Shown piece by piece: positions 24,601 through 35,490 of a stretch of DNA of 64,000 nucleotides (position 1 is the first letter of the stretch; the number at the start of each line of letters is the position of its first letter). This DNA is from Pyrocephalus nanus. Lineage: Eukaryota; Chordata; Aves; Passeriformes; Tyrannidae. The translations under genes and the position numbers were made by a program. The stretch lies in contig CM076262.1 of NCBI GenBank assembly GCA_038380795.1, forward strand, positions 70,638,629-70,702,628. The letters are read 5' to 3'. The notes under the pieces were generated by a model. The model worked only from the letters and a program-made list of their open reading frames with translations. It had not been told where the DNA came from and did not search any database.

Positions 24601-27600
24601 TTGTTTTGTTGGTTTCTGCCTGTCAAATCCTTAAGCTCTCACTCCTGACTTGGAAGTGAATGTGGACATTTTGGTCTCTGAACTTGGCCAGCCAACGACC
24701 TCTGGGATGAGCCAGGAGCCAAAGCTGCCCTGTTCTCTAGGCGGGGCCTCCACAGCCAGTTTTTATTGTTGTTCGTTGCATCCTGAGCTGATTGTGAGAA
24801 AGTGAGATCAGGGGAATGCTGTAGTTGCATCTTGGGAAGCTCTTGGTAAGGCAGTATTGAATTTTAGGGGATTGATTACCACAGTCTCCTGCAAATCCAA
24901 GGTGAGGGGTCCACGTGAGCGTTGTGATTGGAGGTGGGAGGCAGATCTCCAGCCTGAGGTTATGATATTTTTGTCCTTTTGGAAAACCGAGTGGTGGTTG
25001 GGCAGGTGGTGTAAGGAAGGAAAACGCATCAAATGGCTGACCAATGATATCTACATTTCTTCCAACTCCTCCACTCTCTAGTTGTATGTATGGCGGGTAT
25101 TTTAGGCACTTATGTGCTGAAATAAATCATTTGAATGATTATCTCTGGTGGAAATGGATATAGGTAATGCATTAAAGTGGCTAATGGTGTTTTTAAGGTT
25201 AATGGCAATTGTTCAGAGCTGTTCAGAAATTCATTAGCATCACGTGCTTTAGAAGCAGTTGATCTTTCACATCTTTTTGTAAACATTGTTGTGTGGCTTT
25301 TTAAGTGAAGTCACTTTGATAAGGGAAACTCTCTTCTGCATTTGGAGAGTGTTGTATCTCAGAGTAGTAAGAGGGTTTGGAAAAATCCCATGAGGGGTAT
25401 CAGGGGAAGAAGATTGCTGAGCTGAATTTAAGCATGTCGGGTGGCAGCACAAATGAAGACTTAAACGTAAGTTGTGCCCAAAAAGCACACCAGGCTGCAC
25501 TCACTGTATATCGAGCTATCACCAGAGTGCTCACAAAAAACTCCCAGCACTACCAAAGGACTTGAGCTGCTTCCTGAAGGCTGAGTATCCCAGGGGGGGA
25601 TGTGGGAGCTGCTGTTCCAGAGGAGGAGCCTGTGCAGGGAGCAGTTCAGGCAGCCCGTGCCACTCTGGTCCCCATGCTCCCCTCAGTGAAGGTTTGTCAC
25701 ACCAGCAGCACTGCCAGGGGTCACCTGAGCTGGCATCACACTGCTGGGACCTGGGCTGGCTCTCCCCAGTGTCTGAGTGAACAGGGGAGCGTGAACTGGG
25801 GGACTGAGGCTCTGTCAGTCATTCACAGCTGCCTCTCATTGATGAAACAGCTTAACAGCAAACACTCCTCTAAATTTGATGTTTCTTAGTGGCTGAAAGA
25901 GGTGGGACTCCTGTTCGTGTTTTCTTCCTCTAAAGCTTTGTACTGGGTGTATTTATGTAGTGGTTGCCAGCATCACTGGGTCACTTGCTTTAAACTTTGC
26001 TGGAGGGTGGGCAGGCCCTGGCACAGGTTGCCCAGAGAAGCTGTGGCTGCCCCACCCCTGGAAGTGTCCCAGGCCAGGTTGGTCGGGATGCTGAGCAACC
26101 TGGGCTAGTGGAAGGTGTCCCTGCCCGTGGCAGGAGGGTGGAATGAGATAATCTTCACCCAAACAATTCTGTGATTCCATGAATCCACCAGTCCTTCCAA
26201 ACCTGGCAGGAGCCCTGGGGTTGTGCAGTTCCGCTGGTGTGCGGGGTGTGAACGGCTCCTCCCTCCTGCTGCTGCTGCTGCTGCTGCGCGGGAGAGGGTT
26301 TGGAGCTGAGCTCGGGGATGTGCGGGCACCGTCAGGGAGGCAGCGTGTGCTGTGACACGCGAGAACAGCGGGGGGCGGGACACGGACACCCCGCGGGGCT
26401 GTGCAAGGGATGGAGGATGGGACACAGACACCCCCGGGGCTGTGCGGGGAGGAGGGATGGATAGACACCCCCGGGGCTGTGCGGGGGGATGAGAGATAGA
26501 CAGACACCCCCGGGGCTGTGCGGGGATGAGGCATGGACAGACACCCCCGGGGCTGTGCGGGGAGGAGGGATTGACAGACACCCCCGGGGCTGTGCAGGGA
26601 TTAGGGATGGACAGACACCCCCGGGGCTGTGCGGGGATGAGGCATGGACAGACACCCGCGGGGCTGTGCGGGGGGATTAGGGATGGACAGACACCCCCGG
26701 GGCTGTGCGGGGTGCGGGACACGGACGGTGCCTCCCCGCGGTGTCCCCGCGGTGTCCCCGCAGCGCCGTCCCGCGGCCGTGCTGACGCTGTGCTGTCCCC
26801 GCAGGGCGCACCGGGCGGTACACGCTGATCGAGAAGTGGCGGGACACGGAGCGGCACCTGGCGCCGCACGAGAACCCCATCGTGTCCCTCAACAAGTGGG
26901 GGCAGTACGCCAGCGACGTGCAGCTGATCCTGCGGCGCACCGGGCCCTCCCTGAGCGAGCGGCCCACGTCGGACAGCGTGGCGCGCATCCCCGAGAGGAC
27001 GCTGTACCGGCAGAGCTTGCCGCCCCTGGCCAAGCTGAGGCCGCCCGGGGACAAGTCCATGAAGAGGAGGGAGCCCAAGAGGAAATCCCTCACCTTCACC
27101 GGGGGCGCCAAGGGGTTAATGGACATCTTCGGGAAGAGCAAGGAGTCCGAGTTCAAGCAAAAGGTGCTCAACAACTGTAAAACGACGGCGGACGAGCTGA
27201 AGAAGCTGATCCACCTCCAGACGGAGAAGCTGCAGTGCATCGAGAAGCAGCTGGAGTCCAACGAAGCCGAGATCCGCTACTGGGAGCAGAAGTACAACGC
27301 CAGCCTGGAAGAAGAAATCCTCAAGCTGGAGCAGAAGATCAAGCGGAACGAAGTGGAGATCGAGGAGGAAGAGTTCTGGGAGAACGAGCTGCAGATCGAG
27401 CAGGAGAACGAGAAGCAGCTGAAGGAGCAGCTGCAGGAGATGAGGCAGAGGATCCTGGAGTGCGAGAACAAGCTCAAGGACTACGTGTCTCAGATCCACA
27501 ACATGGAGAGCGGCCTTGAAGCGGAGAAGCTGCAGCGGGAAGTTCAGGAGTCCCAAGTGAACGAAGAAGAGGTGAAGGAAAAAATCGAGAAGGTGAAGGG

Positions 27601-30600
27601 TGAAATTGATATTCAGGGCCAGCAGAGTCTGAGGCTGGAAAATGGCATTAAAGCTGTAGAAAGGTCTTTGGGCCAAGCGACCAAGAAGTTACAGGTAAGA
27701 CTGTCTTTTTATCCATAGCTAAAGATAAGTCGAAGACATGACTGTGGCAAATTCCTCTTAGGCAGATTTAGAGCCCATGGGAAAAAAAAAAAAAAAAACA
27801 CAAGAAAGTTTACACTGTGATTTGGGGTAAAAGGAGGAAAGTGTTTCATTTTTGGATTGCATTTCAGATTTTTTTTTTTTAAGGGCAGACAAGTTTCATT
27901 TCACCTGTGTGTAATTTGCTCATTGAAACCATCTGAGATGAAAACCAGCAGTTTACACCATGGTAGCCTTTCCTTAGGCTAAGCTGCTGATCCTTGCTAG
28001 GTTTGTCTGCCACCACAAGAGAAGAATTAAAAGAACAGCACCTGGACAGATGGATGTAGAGCTAAAGTAGCTGTTACCTTACAGGGCTATTGTTTTGAAG
28101 AACAGCATCCCCCTTTTCCTGGCTGACTTGCTGGTGTTCAGGATTTTATTTTCCCTTACACCTTCAGGTGTTTGTGGCACTGGTGTCAAAAGAGAAGCCA
28201 GGCCCTGCTTCCTTGCTAAAGTTAATGATATCACTTGGAACTTGATAGAGCATGAAAGAATAAATGGAAATCCAGCTGGCAGCTGGATGAGGTAAAGGAA
28301 AGACTGGAGCTCCTGGGATTTGGAGCTGGATGAGGCACCACATCAGCTGGAGCTGTGGTTCTTGCTGATTCCTAGGATTCACAGTTAGTATATTCCCCAG
28401 TGCTGCAGTTGCATTAAGGTGATTCTGCTGTGAATGTGCAAAGGGATTTTGCATCCTTACTCCTGAGCAGCTACAGCCTTGTCAGTATAAGCTGGTTTTA
28501 CCAAATGATGAGGGGGGAAAAAAAGTAACCTTTTCATCCAGAGCAAAATGGGTGAAAACTGTGAGCAGTTTGATCCATGTTTATCAGTTTTAAGTTTCCA
28601 GACACACTGTGCCTAAAGTTTTGTACTGATAGAAAGCATCAGGTCCACTTTATGTGCTTTACCTGTCCTCAGTAGCATTTACTGAGGCTGTGGTGGAGTT
28701 CAAAATATTTCTGGCTTGGTTCTTTTTCTGGGCTAGTTTTCACTTTCTTGGGAAAGTTCCTATTAAATTCAGATCTTCCAAGCTTGCTCTAAACCTAAAG
28801 ATTCACAAATAGAAAGTCCAGGAGGAAATAAACTGAGCTCTGTATTGTGGAGTTTAGGGGGGGATGAGAGGAAGTAGAGAAATATTTTCTTGCTAGGCAG
28901 TAAATATTTTCTTGCATGCTGGAAGTTTAAGATTATTTTTTACAGAACTGCTGATTTGAAAGAGGAAAGTTGAGCATGGGTGTCTTTTATAGAGTTTTCA
29001 GTAAGGAAATAAAGAAATTTTTGATTCACTAGATTTCCTGTGATAAGAGCAGGAAGGTGGCATTTTTTAGCGAGAGTTTTCTGGTAGTTTGTGGCCAGGC
29101 AGTAGGAATTCCATCCAGGTTGTGGAGAGAGTACCAGATGCAATTCTCTGCTAATGAAGCTCAGCCTGTGTGTGCAGGGGAATAATTGTAGGTCTAAGAC
29201 TCTCATAATCTCTCAGAGCTGTAAGTTTTGCATCTATCTTGCCAAAAGTACAGAGCCTTGAGGAAGATCCTAAATTATCTTCTGTGCTTTGAAGGGCTGG
29301 TGAACCAGCCAGGCTTTGGCCTCATTGCACAGAACATTTGCAGAGTGAGAAGGTTCTGTCCATAAAAATTCAAGTAGAAAACGCAAAGAACAAGAAGAGA
29401 AATCAATTATACTTCTTTTAAGATCAGAGCTGTCCAAGCCATGCTGGACACTTCAGGCAGAACTAAGATTTGGTGTCATTCTGCTGCTCAGTTGGTTATT
29501 TTTTCAGAGAGCACACTATGACCTTTATTTGTTTGCATCTGATGTGCCAAAATTGTTCTCAGGTGATATGAGAAACATCTGCTGGTCATCCCAGGAGCAA
29601 TACAAAAATATAACATATAAAAAACCCCAGCAGTCACCTGTACTTAGGGTTGGACTCAATGATCTCAGAGGTCTTTTCCAACCTAATTGATTCTGTGATT
29701 CCAGTAAGTTCATAGCGAGTGTCGACTCGCTCTTTAAATTACGAGATTAAAAAAAACCTGCCAGTTCTTCAGTTTGCATTCGAATTTAAAAATTGGAGGC
29801 TTTCTCATCAAAAGGAGTTGCCCAGTTGTAAATGGGAGTCTTGAAGTGCTGCCTTATGCGCTCAGCAGACGTCTCCTCTCTCCCGGCAGGACAGGGAACA
29901 AGAACTGGAGCAGCTGACCAAGGAGCTGCGCCAGGTGAACCTGCAGCAGTTCATCCAGCAGACGGGAACGAAGGTGACGGTGCTGCCGGCAGACCCCGTG
30001 GAGGTGGAGGCTCCACCTGTGGAGCTGGAGAGAGGTGCAGCCCTGGGAATGCTTTGGGTGGGCGGGAGAAGGGGCTGGCACTGCCTTGAGGGCAGCGCTG
30101 GTGCGAGAAGGGAGCGCTCTGTTAGTGAAGGCCCTCAGCAAAACACTAACAAAGCACGCTGTCGGAGATTCCTTTTCCTTCCAAGGATTTAGCAGGCTCT
30201 AAATGAAGAGCAGTGTGTGGATAACGTCTCTCCTGCTGTGCCTGGGCATGTGTTTGTCCCATCAGCAGCCCACTAAGCCAGTGGCTTTCAAGAGTGGTTG
30301 TGGGCACAAGATTGTTGCACTTTTAACAGTGCTGCTCATCTGGGTTCTTCCCCTTCTGGTGTTGTCAGAGTAGGAAAAGGAATGTGTCTGGATCTCCAGA
30401 AATCCCAGACAGCAGCCCCAGGGGAACAGGAGCTAATCCAGCTGGGCTGCCAGCCATCCAGAAGCCCCGCACAGACGGCTGTTACGGCACGTGCGAGTTG
30501 ACTTTGCCCCCGGCGAGATCAGGGCAACCTGCACGTGCCCACAGCTGGATTCAGATTTTCCTGGACAGAAGCACGGGATATGTGTCAGAGCTGTGGCTCA

Positions 30601-31226
30601 GGCACAGCTGTGTGCCTTGACAATGCTCCTCTTTCAAGGGGGCCCTTTGGCTGGTTCTGTTCTCCTTTCGGAAAACTTTCCAACCAAAAGGCACTGGGAG
30701 CATAAGGGGGGGAGTGGAAGGAACAAAAGGCAGCCAGGCCTTAAAATGTCAGTACTTGGGTGAACTGTCTCTTTTGAGTGGGCAGGAAGCTGAGGCTTTG
30801 AGTTGTGTATAGGTACAATCCCTTCCTGCACATTACCATATAAATGTGTGCATGTTTTCCATAGGAGAGTAGTGGTTATGGATAGCTATTTCTGGTGGAT
30901 ATTCCTGTTTCGAAATGAGCAGGAATCATGCACCATATATCTCATCCCTTCTTACCCAGGCATTTCAATTATTTGTTATGTGTGGTGTTAGTTTTTGGGT
31001 TTTTTTTTCTTATCACACTAAGCAGGAAGCGGGGGAGGTGTTTTATGGATGTCCCCCCGATGATGACTTTTCTGACTGCCTTTATTTTTTTTTTTCCTGT
31101 CCAGAGCCAGCATTTCAGTCTGGGTCACTGAAGCGCCCTGGCTCCTCGAGGCAGCTCCCCAGCAACCTTCGGATCCTCCAGAATCCCCTGTCGTCTGGTT
31201 TTAACCCGGAGGGCATTTATGTATGA
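15556..31226 (+). CDS. RASSF8: RASSF8, Ras-association domain family member 8 (four coding exons, 419 aa)
   Basis: The coding sequence joins 15556-15658, 26805-27694, 29890-30034 and 31105-31226, all with GT/AG introns and consistent phases (1, 0, 1). The product is 419 aa, the same length I recall for human RASSF8. Residues 1-82 form the N-terminal Ras-association fold (start MELKVWVDG; later [20 protein letters not shown]). A basic linker ([12 protein letters not shown]) follows. Residues about 151-365 are a long heptad-rich coiled coil with many Glu/Lys/Gln. The C-terminus ends [11 protein letters not shown]. From family knowledge, RASSF8 belongs to the N-terminal RASSF group (RASSF7-10), lacks a SARAH domain, and acts as a scaffold at cell junctions with roles in growth restraint; Ras-GTP binding is weak or uncertain. 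The ATG is chosen by the family N-terminus and strong context. All exons are intact with no stop or frameshift. Confidence 0.97.
15659..18114. other. RASSF8 intron, repeat-poor AT-rich sequence
   Basis: From about 15850 to 17050 the sequence is AT-rich, free of recognisable repeats and rich in homeodomain-like TAAT/ATTA cores. This is the look of a conserved non-coding element, but conservation cannot be judged from one genome. T/G-rich tracts lie near 17180-17220. Confidence 0.4.
18115..18290 (-). mobile_element. Probable old CR1 fragment (diverged)
   Basis: The order of elements matches antisense CR1: a 'ggttagaaggcacctttgaa' block, then 'catctgctgtttagagcagg', a 'ccaggttgctcagg' block and 'cacctctctgggccacctg'. 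It is more diverged than the other copies, so it was probably an early insertion. Confidence 0.6.
18291..19979. other. RASSF8 intron, unique sequence
   Basis: No exon recognised. It contains a GTTT tetranucleotide tract at about 18637-18664 and T/A runs near 19040-19070 and 19815. Confidence 0.5.
19980..20258 (+). mobile_element. CR1 LINE fragment, 3' end
   Basis: Contains 'aatggcttcaaactggcag', 'gatattagggagaaattg', 'ggtggggaggccctggcac' and a terminal 'cattctgtgattcattg'. It is 5'-truncated and + oriented. Confidence 0.9.
20259..22325. other. RASSF8 intron, unique sequence
   Basis: No repeat or exon recognised. A T run at about 21638-21650 is the only simple sequence of note. Confidence 0.5.
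22326..22872 (-). mobile_element. CR1 LINE fragment, about 550 bp (minus orientation)
   Basis: Opens with 'gaatggtttgggttggaagg' (antisense terminus), then 'ccatgagcagggacaccttc', 'tctgggcaacctgtgcc' and 'ggtcctggaaggccacaatg', ending near 'cagctctgcaggggggtc'. It is the mirror orientation of the 8.2 kb copy and overlaps it in consensus coverage. Confidence 0.9.
22873..26002. other. RASSF8 intron, unique sequence
   Basis: No exon recognised. T runs lie at about 23982-23996 and 24500-24514. GC content rises towards the right end. Confidence 0.5.
26003..26182 (+). mobile_element. CR1 LINE fragment, short 3' end
   Basis: Contains 'gcaggccctggcacaggttg', 'cccagagaagctgtggctg' and the terminus 'caattctgtgattccatg'. 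It is 5'-truncated to about 180 bp. Confidence 0.9.
26266..26286 (+). repeat. (CTG)7 microsatellite
   Basis: Seven uninterrupted CTG units in a GC-rich part of the intron, about 520 bp before RASSF8 coding exon 2. Confidence 0.9.
26385..26713 (+). repeat. GC-rich minisatellite, nine copies of a 37-42 bp unit
   Basis: The core 'gacacccccggggctgtgc' (with small variants) starts at 26385, 26427, 26464, 26503, 26540, 26577, 26614, 26651 and 26690. Five of the eight spacings are exactly 37 bp. Between cores are 'gggatgaggcatggaca' or 'gggattagggatggaca' variants. The array ends 92 bp before the exon 2 acceptor. Open frames through it on both strands reflect absence of stops in the unit and are not genes. 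Confidence 0.95.
26805..27694 (+). CDS. RASSF8: RASSF8 coding exon 2 (completes residue 35, then residues 36-331)
   Basis: 890 bases following an AG acceptor at 26803-26804, ending at a GTAAGA donor at 27695. The exon completes the Ras-association domain, the basic linker and most of the coiled coil. The first third is strikingly GC- and CpG-rich compared with the AT-rich 3' end, continuing the GC-rich minisatellite upstream. The reading frame is intact throughout. Confidence 0.97.
27695..29889. other. RASSF8 intron, unique sequence with one CR1 end
   Basis: 2.2 kb intron between coding exons 2 and 3. A and T runs lie near 27781-27797 and 27870-27880. Only a 59-bp CR1 terminus (29645-29703) is recognisable. 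Confidence 0.6.
29645..29703 (+). mobile_element. CR1 LINE 3' terminus, about 60 bp
   Basis: Consists of 'gggttggactcaatgatctc' followed by 'ttccaacctaattgattctg' and a terminal 'tgattcc'. This is the extreme 3' end of CR1 only. Confidence 0.85.
29890..30034 (+). CDS. RASSF8: RASSF8 coding exon 3 (residues 332-379 plus first base of 380)
   Basis: 145 bases after the acceptor AG at 29888-29889. The exon finishes the coiled coil ([20 protein letters not shown]) and continues into a less ordered acidic stretch. The donor is GTGCAG at 30035, phase 1: a GT donor, but weaker than the GTGAGT and GTAAGA donors of exons 1 and 2. Confidence 0.95.
30035..31104. other. RASSF8 last intron
   Basis: 1.07 kb. 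No repeat or exon recognised. A T-rich polypyrimidine tract at about 31081-31100 precedes the acceptor. Confidence 0.6.
31105..31226 (+). CDS. RASSF8: RASSF8 coding exon 4 (residues 380-419 and stop)
   Basis: Acceptor AG at 31103-31104. The exon encodes the basic C-terminal tail ([20 protein letters not shown], then the terminal NPEGIYV) and TGA at 31224-31226. The tail is as in mammalian RASSF8 as I recall it. Confidence 0.96.
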
Positions 31227-34200
31227 CAGTACATACCTCTTCTGGAGAGGACCTAGCAAGGTACCCTGGACAAGATACACTTTATTTTATTCTGCCAATG
31301 ACGAATGGAAGAAGTTTTTTTTTCTTGTTTTGTTCGGGGGTTTTTTTGTTACGCCACCGTGTTATTTTTATTTTTTTTTTCTTCTTCTTCTTCCAACACA
31401 CCACTCGGAGCCATACCCTGTGCACTGATGCTAAAGAGACAGGAGCTTGTCTCGATTCCTAACTGGCAAGGATGACCTTGCTGTCAACACAGCTAGAGTG
31501 CAGAAACCTCCGTCGTTTTTGCCACTTGAGAAGTGTTTGGGAAAGTATTGTCCCGTGTATAGGCATAGATGGAAGACTGAGGGTGAAGGAAACCGTGTAT
31601 GCAACTTCCCTGAGGTTTAATTTATTCTCTTTAATCAATGGACCTGTGAATGTTGACCTTTTATATTTTTATTTTTAACTTGTGAGTAATCACGTATGGC
31701 TGTGTGTCAGTCTGACAAGGTGACTTTAATTTGTGTGTGCAAACAACCCCCCCCCAATTTGATCAAGTACAGCAACCTGCAATGCAGAGTTCTGTGGGGT
31801 GCTGAACCATTACAGTGGTTTCTCACCACTAACTTTGTTCATTTCTGTTGTGGGTCATAATATGTCATGTTCCATCCACTGCTACCTTTTAAGGCTTGAA
31901 AAGTGAGCTTGTGGGTTTTTACTTGCTGTTGAATCTGCCTTTGAATGAAGCACCTAGTGTTCAAAAAGATTTATGGATTTTAAACCTTGGCTTGGTAAAA
32001 ATATTTCCAGCATATAATTGAGGATGCACTAGTTAGATGATATTTTATTATATAGAATGTATATTTGAAATATTTTGCCACATTGTATATGCCTTTTGAG
32101 AAAAGAACAATGTAAGAAGTTGTCTTCATATATCTTACCAAAAGAGAGTAGGAGGCTTCTCACTGTGTGTGATTTTGTACTTTATTTTTTTTTCCACTAG
32201 CCATTACAGTGTTCTTGTTTTGAGGTAAATCTTGCTGTTGGAGGAGAAGAAAGACACAAAACAAATGGGCATCCTCTTCCAGCCTTCCAGAATTCACTCA
32301 AGTTTTGTGGAGGGAAGAAACGTGGCAGAGAGTCCCTCGAAGTCAATAGCAGAGCTTTCACTGATGGGAGTGGGGCCAGGATTTCGTTCAGGTTTAGCCC
32401 CTTTGAAAGAGGTGTTGCTGCTCAGTCACTTGCAGAACATAAAGCTCACAAGCAGGAAGTTCACACACATTTGGTGGTCGTTTTTTTGCAAAACGTGTGA
32501 AAAGGGAACACTTTTGTATCTTGGTGTCGCTCTAGCGCAGTCAAAGCTGAGCGAGGATTAAACAGAGCGGTTTCCCTGCAGAAAGTTTAAGACAACACCG
32601 GGTAATTTTGTTGGTTACAGACCTTGATGTTGGATTGCTAAAGGGGACACCAGGTTTGTGGAGAAAGCGACTGGCATCGGTGGGACACTGCAAACATTGG
32701 AGGCTGGCCTCATGGATGAGCTAGAGAAGGGATGGGCCTTCCCTGGTTGTGTTTGGGTTTTCTGTTCTGACAGCGACTCAGAGCACCATCCCCACCTTGG
32801 AGATGCCCTTGGCACACCATCCTCTCACTCAGTACTGAAGGCTTGGGCTTAGCCAGTGGCAAAATGACAGAGCTCCTGATGGCTTTGGTAGGGTCAGGAT
32901 TTCACCGCTGGTAGGAAACTCCAAGCTTTTTTTTGCCACAGAAAAATACTTAATTCCTAGCATCCTCTTGTGTTGATTTACTGATGTCGCAGATAAATGT
33001 TCATTTAAGTCTCCTTTTTTAAAAAAAGGAGCTTCCTGACAAATGGAAGTTTTAAAAGATACAGTAGAAGATGAAGGATTCCTGAGTGTTTATTGCATCT
33101 TTTTCCCTTTCCACTTATTAATGGCATCATATATTCTAAAAATGCTGCTGTATTTAGACTAACAGCAACAGATAAGGCTGTGAATATATAAAGGACCTTT
33201 CCAAATGGACTCTGAATTTTTACTGTTTAACTTATCATCGGGTCTTTTTTTTTTTTTTTTCTTTCTTCCATCTTCCCTTGTGAGCAAACTGGAAAATTAT
33301 ATGTTCCTACCTGAGGAATCTTTGCAGTGCTCACAGGTTTTATTGTTACTTTATCACAATTCTGTGCTCATGTTTACTGTGCCCATAACTTTGTATTAAA
33401 CAAAAAAGAAAGAATGTGTGTACATATATATATATATATCTATATATTAAAAAAAAAAAAAAGTGTAAAATATACATAGTTTGGGGACAATATCTGTCCA
33501 AGGTACTTGAGCATATATGCCTTACATTCTGGGTTCAATTTACAGAAGTGAAATGGCCCTCTCCAGTGGATATCTTGCATCTTCAGCACCTCTTGATGTT
33601 AGAGAACTGAGGCACTCAGCACCTTGCAAAGTCTGGCCCAAATTATGCTGCATGGGGGTGGGGGGAAACAGTCTTGTCCTGAGATATGAAGTATTTTCAA
33701 GGCAGATCAGCATACTTTAACCCCAGCTAACGTTTCTGTCACACTTTCTGGCTGGTCCATCTCCCACAGGTGTCAGTTGGAGCTGGACTGGGCTCTTGCA
33801 TCACAACAACTGCTCTCTTTCTCTGCCATGTTGCTATTTAGGATGGAGGGAGGAAGAAAAGGATTAAAGGGAAGGGTAAGAGCAGCTTTGGAGGGCTTTA
33901 ATTACGGCTTTGTAGTAGAATGAGAGGAGGAATTTGCCATTTAAGTTAAAAGAGTAGCACCTGCTGACTGCAGCAGCTGTTTGACAGAGGGGCCAGCCTG
34001 GAGCTGGCTCAGGAGTGGCCTCTCCACCATCCCTGAGTGGCCCCTCCTTGTCAGGGCTTTTGGCACGTGTCAAGGTGATCTGAAAAACGTTCACAGCTTC
34101 AGCCACTCATGTGGCCAAGGAGAGGCTTTGGTATCCAGACCTGCCATTTGTGAGACACTTGACAAATTCCCCCGCCCCCACCATACTCCTCTTGCTTCTC

Positions 34201-34774
34201 GAATTTCACCCAGGCTGAAGTTCTGTAGCATTTTCACCCTCTCTGTAAATAAACCAAAAAGAAACGGCATGCCCTTGCATTAAATGTGAATTGAGCAGTG
34301 TGTAACAGTTAGAAAAACTCCTCACACTACGGCATTTAGGATTTTGCTTCTGATCAACTGCAGAACCTCACTCTTTCTTTACAACTGTAGAAAAAACCCC
34401 CTCATTTTCAGAAATGTCCCAAACCTACTTACAGGGCATTAGCAGAAAGGAAGCTACACATACTGATTTTTAACAAGTGCCATGTTATTTACTGGGCAGC
34501 ATGATAAAAAAAAACGGGGTTTTTTTGCTTGCGTTAAATAGTTAAACACACAAAGCACTATTTTCCAGTGCACGGGGAATTTATATGGAGAACTCCTGTA
34601 ATTTATTACTAGTGGAAATTAACTGTGTTATCTCTCTCATCCATGAGGATACAGGTTATTTTTTGCTGGAGATGCTATGTTGTTAGGGGAAAAGGGGGAG
34701 GGTGTGACCGTTTGAAAAGCCAGTAGGTTGAGGCTAAGGTGAACAATCCGAATGCCCGAGCGAGGGAGAAACCC

Positions 34775-34833
34775 AAGTCCCACTCTGAAAAGTCAGCTAG
34801 GAACACGCCTCCCAGGATCTTCTAGTGGGACTT
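34775..34833. repeat. Inverted repeat in the RASSF8 3' UTR (10-bp perfect arms)
   Basis: AAGTCCCACT at 34775-34784 and its exact complement AGTGGGACTT at 34824-34833, separated by 39 bp. The sequence around it (cttaggttcccaagtgcctg) resembles an old interspersed repeat seen in amniotes, but I cannot name the family with confidence. Confidence 0.5.
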
Positions 34834-35462
34834 AGGTTCCCAAGTGCCTGAATTGCTTCTGGAAATGGTATGTTTAGCTTTGAGATTACTTGCTTTTCTG
34901 AACCCTTGCAAGTTGGGAGGAAGTTCTTGAAGAAGAGAACTACCCCTACTAGCATTAGCAATATGCAAACGTGTGAGGTAAGAGGGAAAATATCCTTTAC
35001 TGAAATTAAAATCTCCTCTTGGGGCAGTAATTGCCTTGGTTTTAGCGTGAAGAGTATTGCATTGTTTTAGTGAAATGGGATCATATGAGTATGATCAAAA
35101 CAAAAAGAATCGATCCTGTAATTTTTAGTGAGTTACCTTGAAGCATATAAATTCCTGATGTGCATTAACTTGAGTGAATTAGGCCTTAATGATCCATGTA
35201 AATAACAAAACTGTATTCAGATATTTTTTTCAGAAAATAGTCTCTTAATGGTCTGTACTGTATTAAAATAAGTGTCAAAGTGTTACTTTTATATTACACC
35301 TCTTTTTTTTTTTTTTTTTTTTTTTTTAGAACATTGAAACACTGCATGTTTATTCTGTTTGCTACAGTATTTTAATGTTTTGGATGAAGGCCATCGGTTG
35401 TATGGAGATGACAAAACAATCGTTCTGTCTATTTATTCAGTATTGCTGCTTAAAGTTTTCAA

Positions 35463-35468
35463 AATAAA
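35463..35468 (+). promoter_or_regulatory. RASSF8: Poly(A) signal, probable distal RASSF8 end
   Basis: AATAAA followed within 50 bp by T/G-containing sequence. It is the last signal before clearly intergenic sequence. Confidence 0.6.
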
Positions 35469-35490
35469 GCTTTCAATGCCAATGTAGTGA

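Larger units (their letters stand above)
31227..35490 (+). other. RASSF8: RASSF8 3' UTR (inferred extent)
   Basis: From the stop codon to the AATAAA at 35463-35468 the sequence is AT-rich and CR1-free, as expected for a long 3' UTR (human RASSF8 also has a multi-kilobase 3' UTR). Earlier possible poly(A) signals are ATTAAA at 33395-33400 and AATAAA at 34248-34253. Pumilio-type TGTANATA/T sites occur at 32058, 34244 and 35197. A run of 25 T lies at 35303-35327. The true end is inferred from the signal only. Confidence 0.6.

Noticed and set aside
26105..26869. Proline/serine-rich open frames on both strands before RASSF8 exon 2
   Set aside because: They run through a 37-bp minisatellite and a CR1 end; no start, splice or family support.
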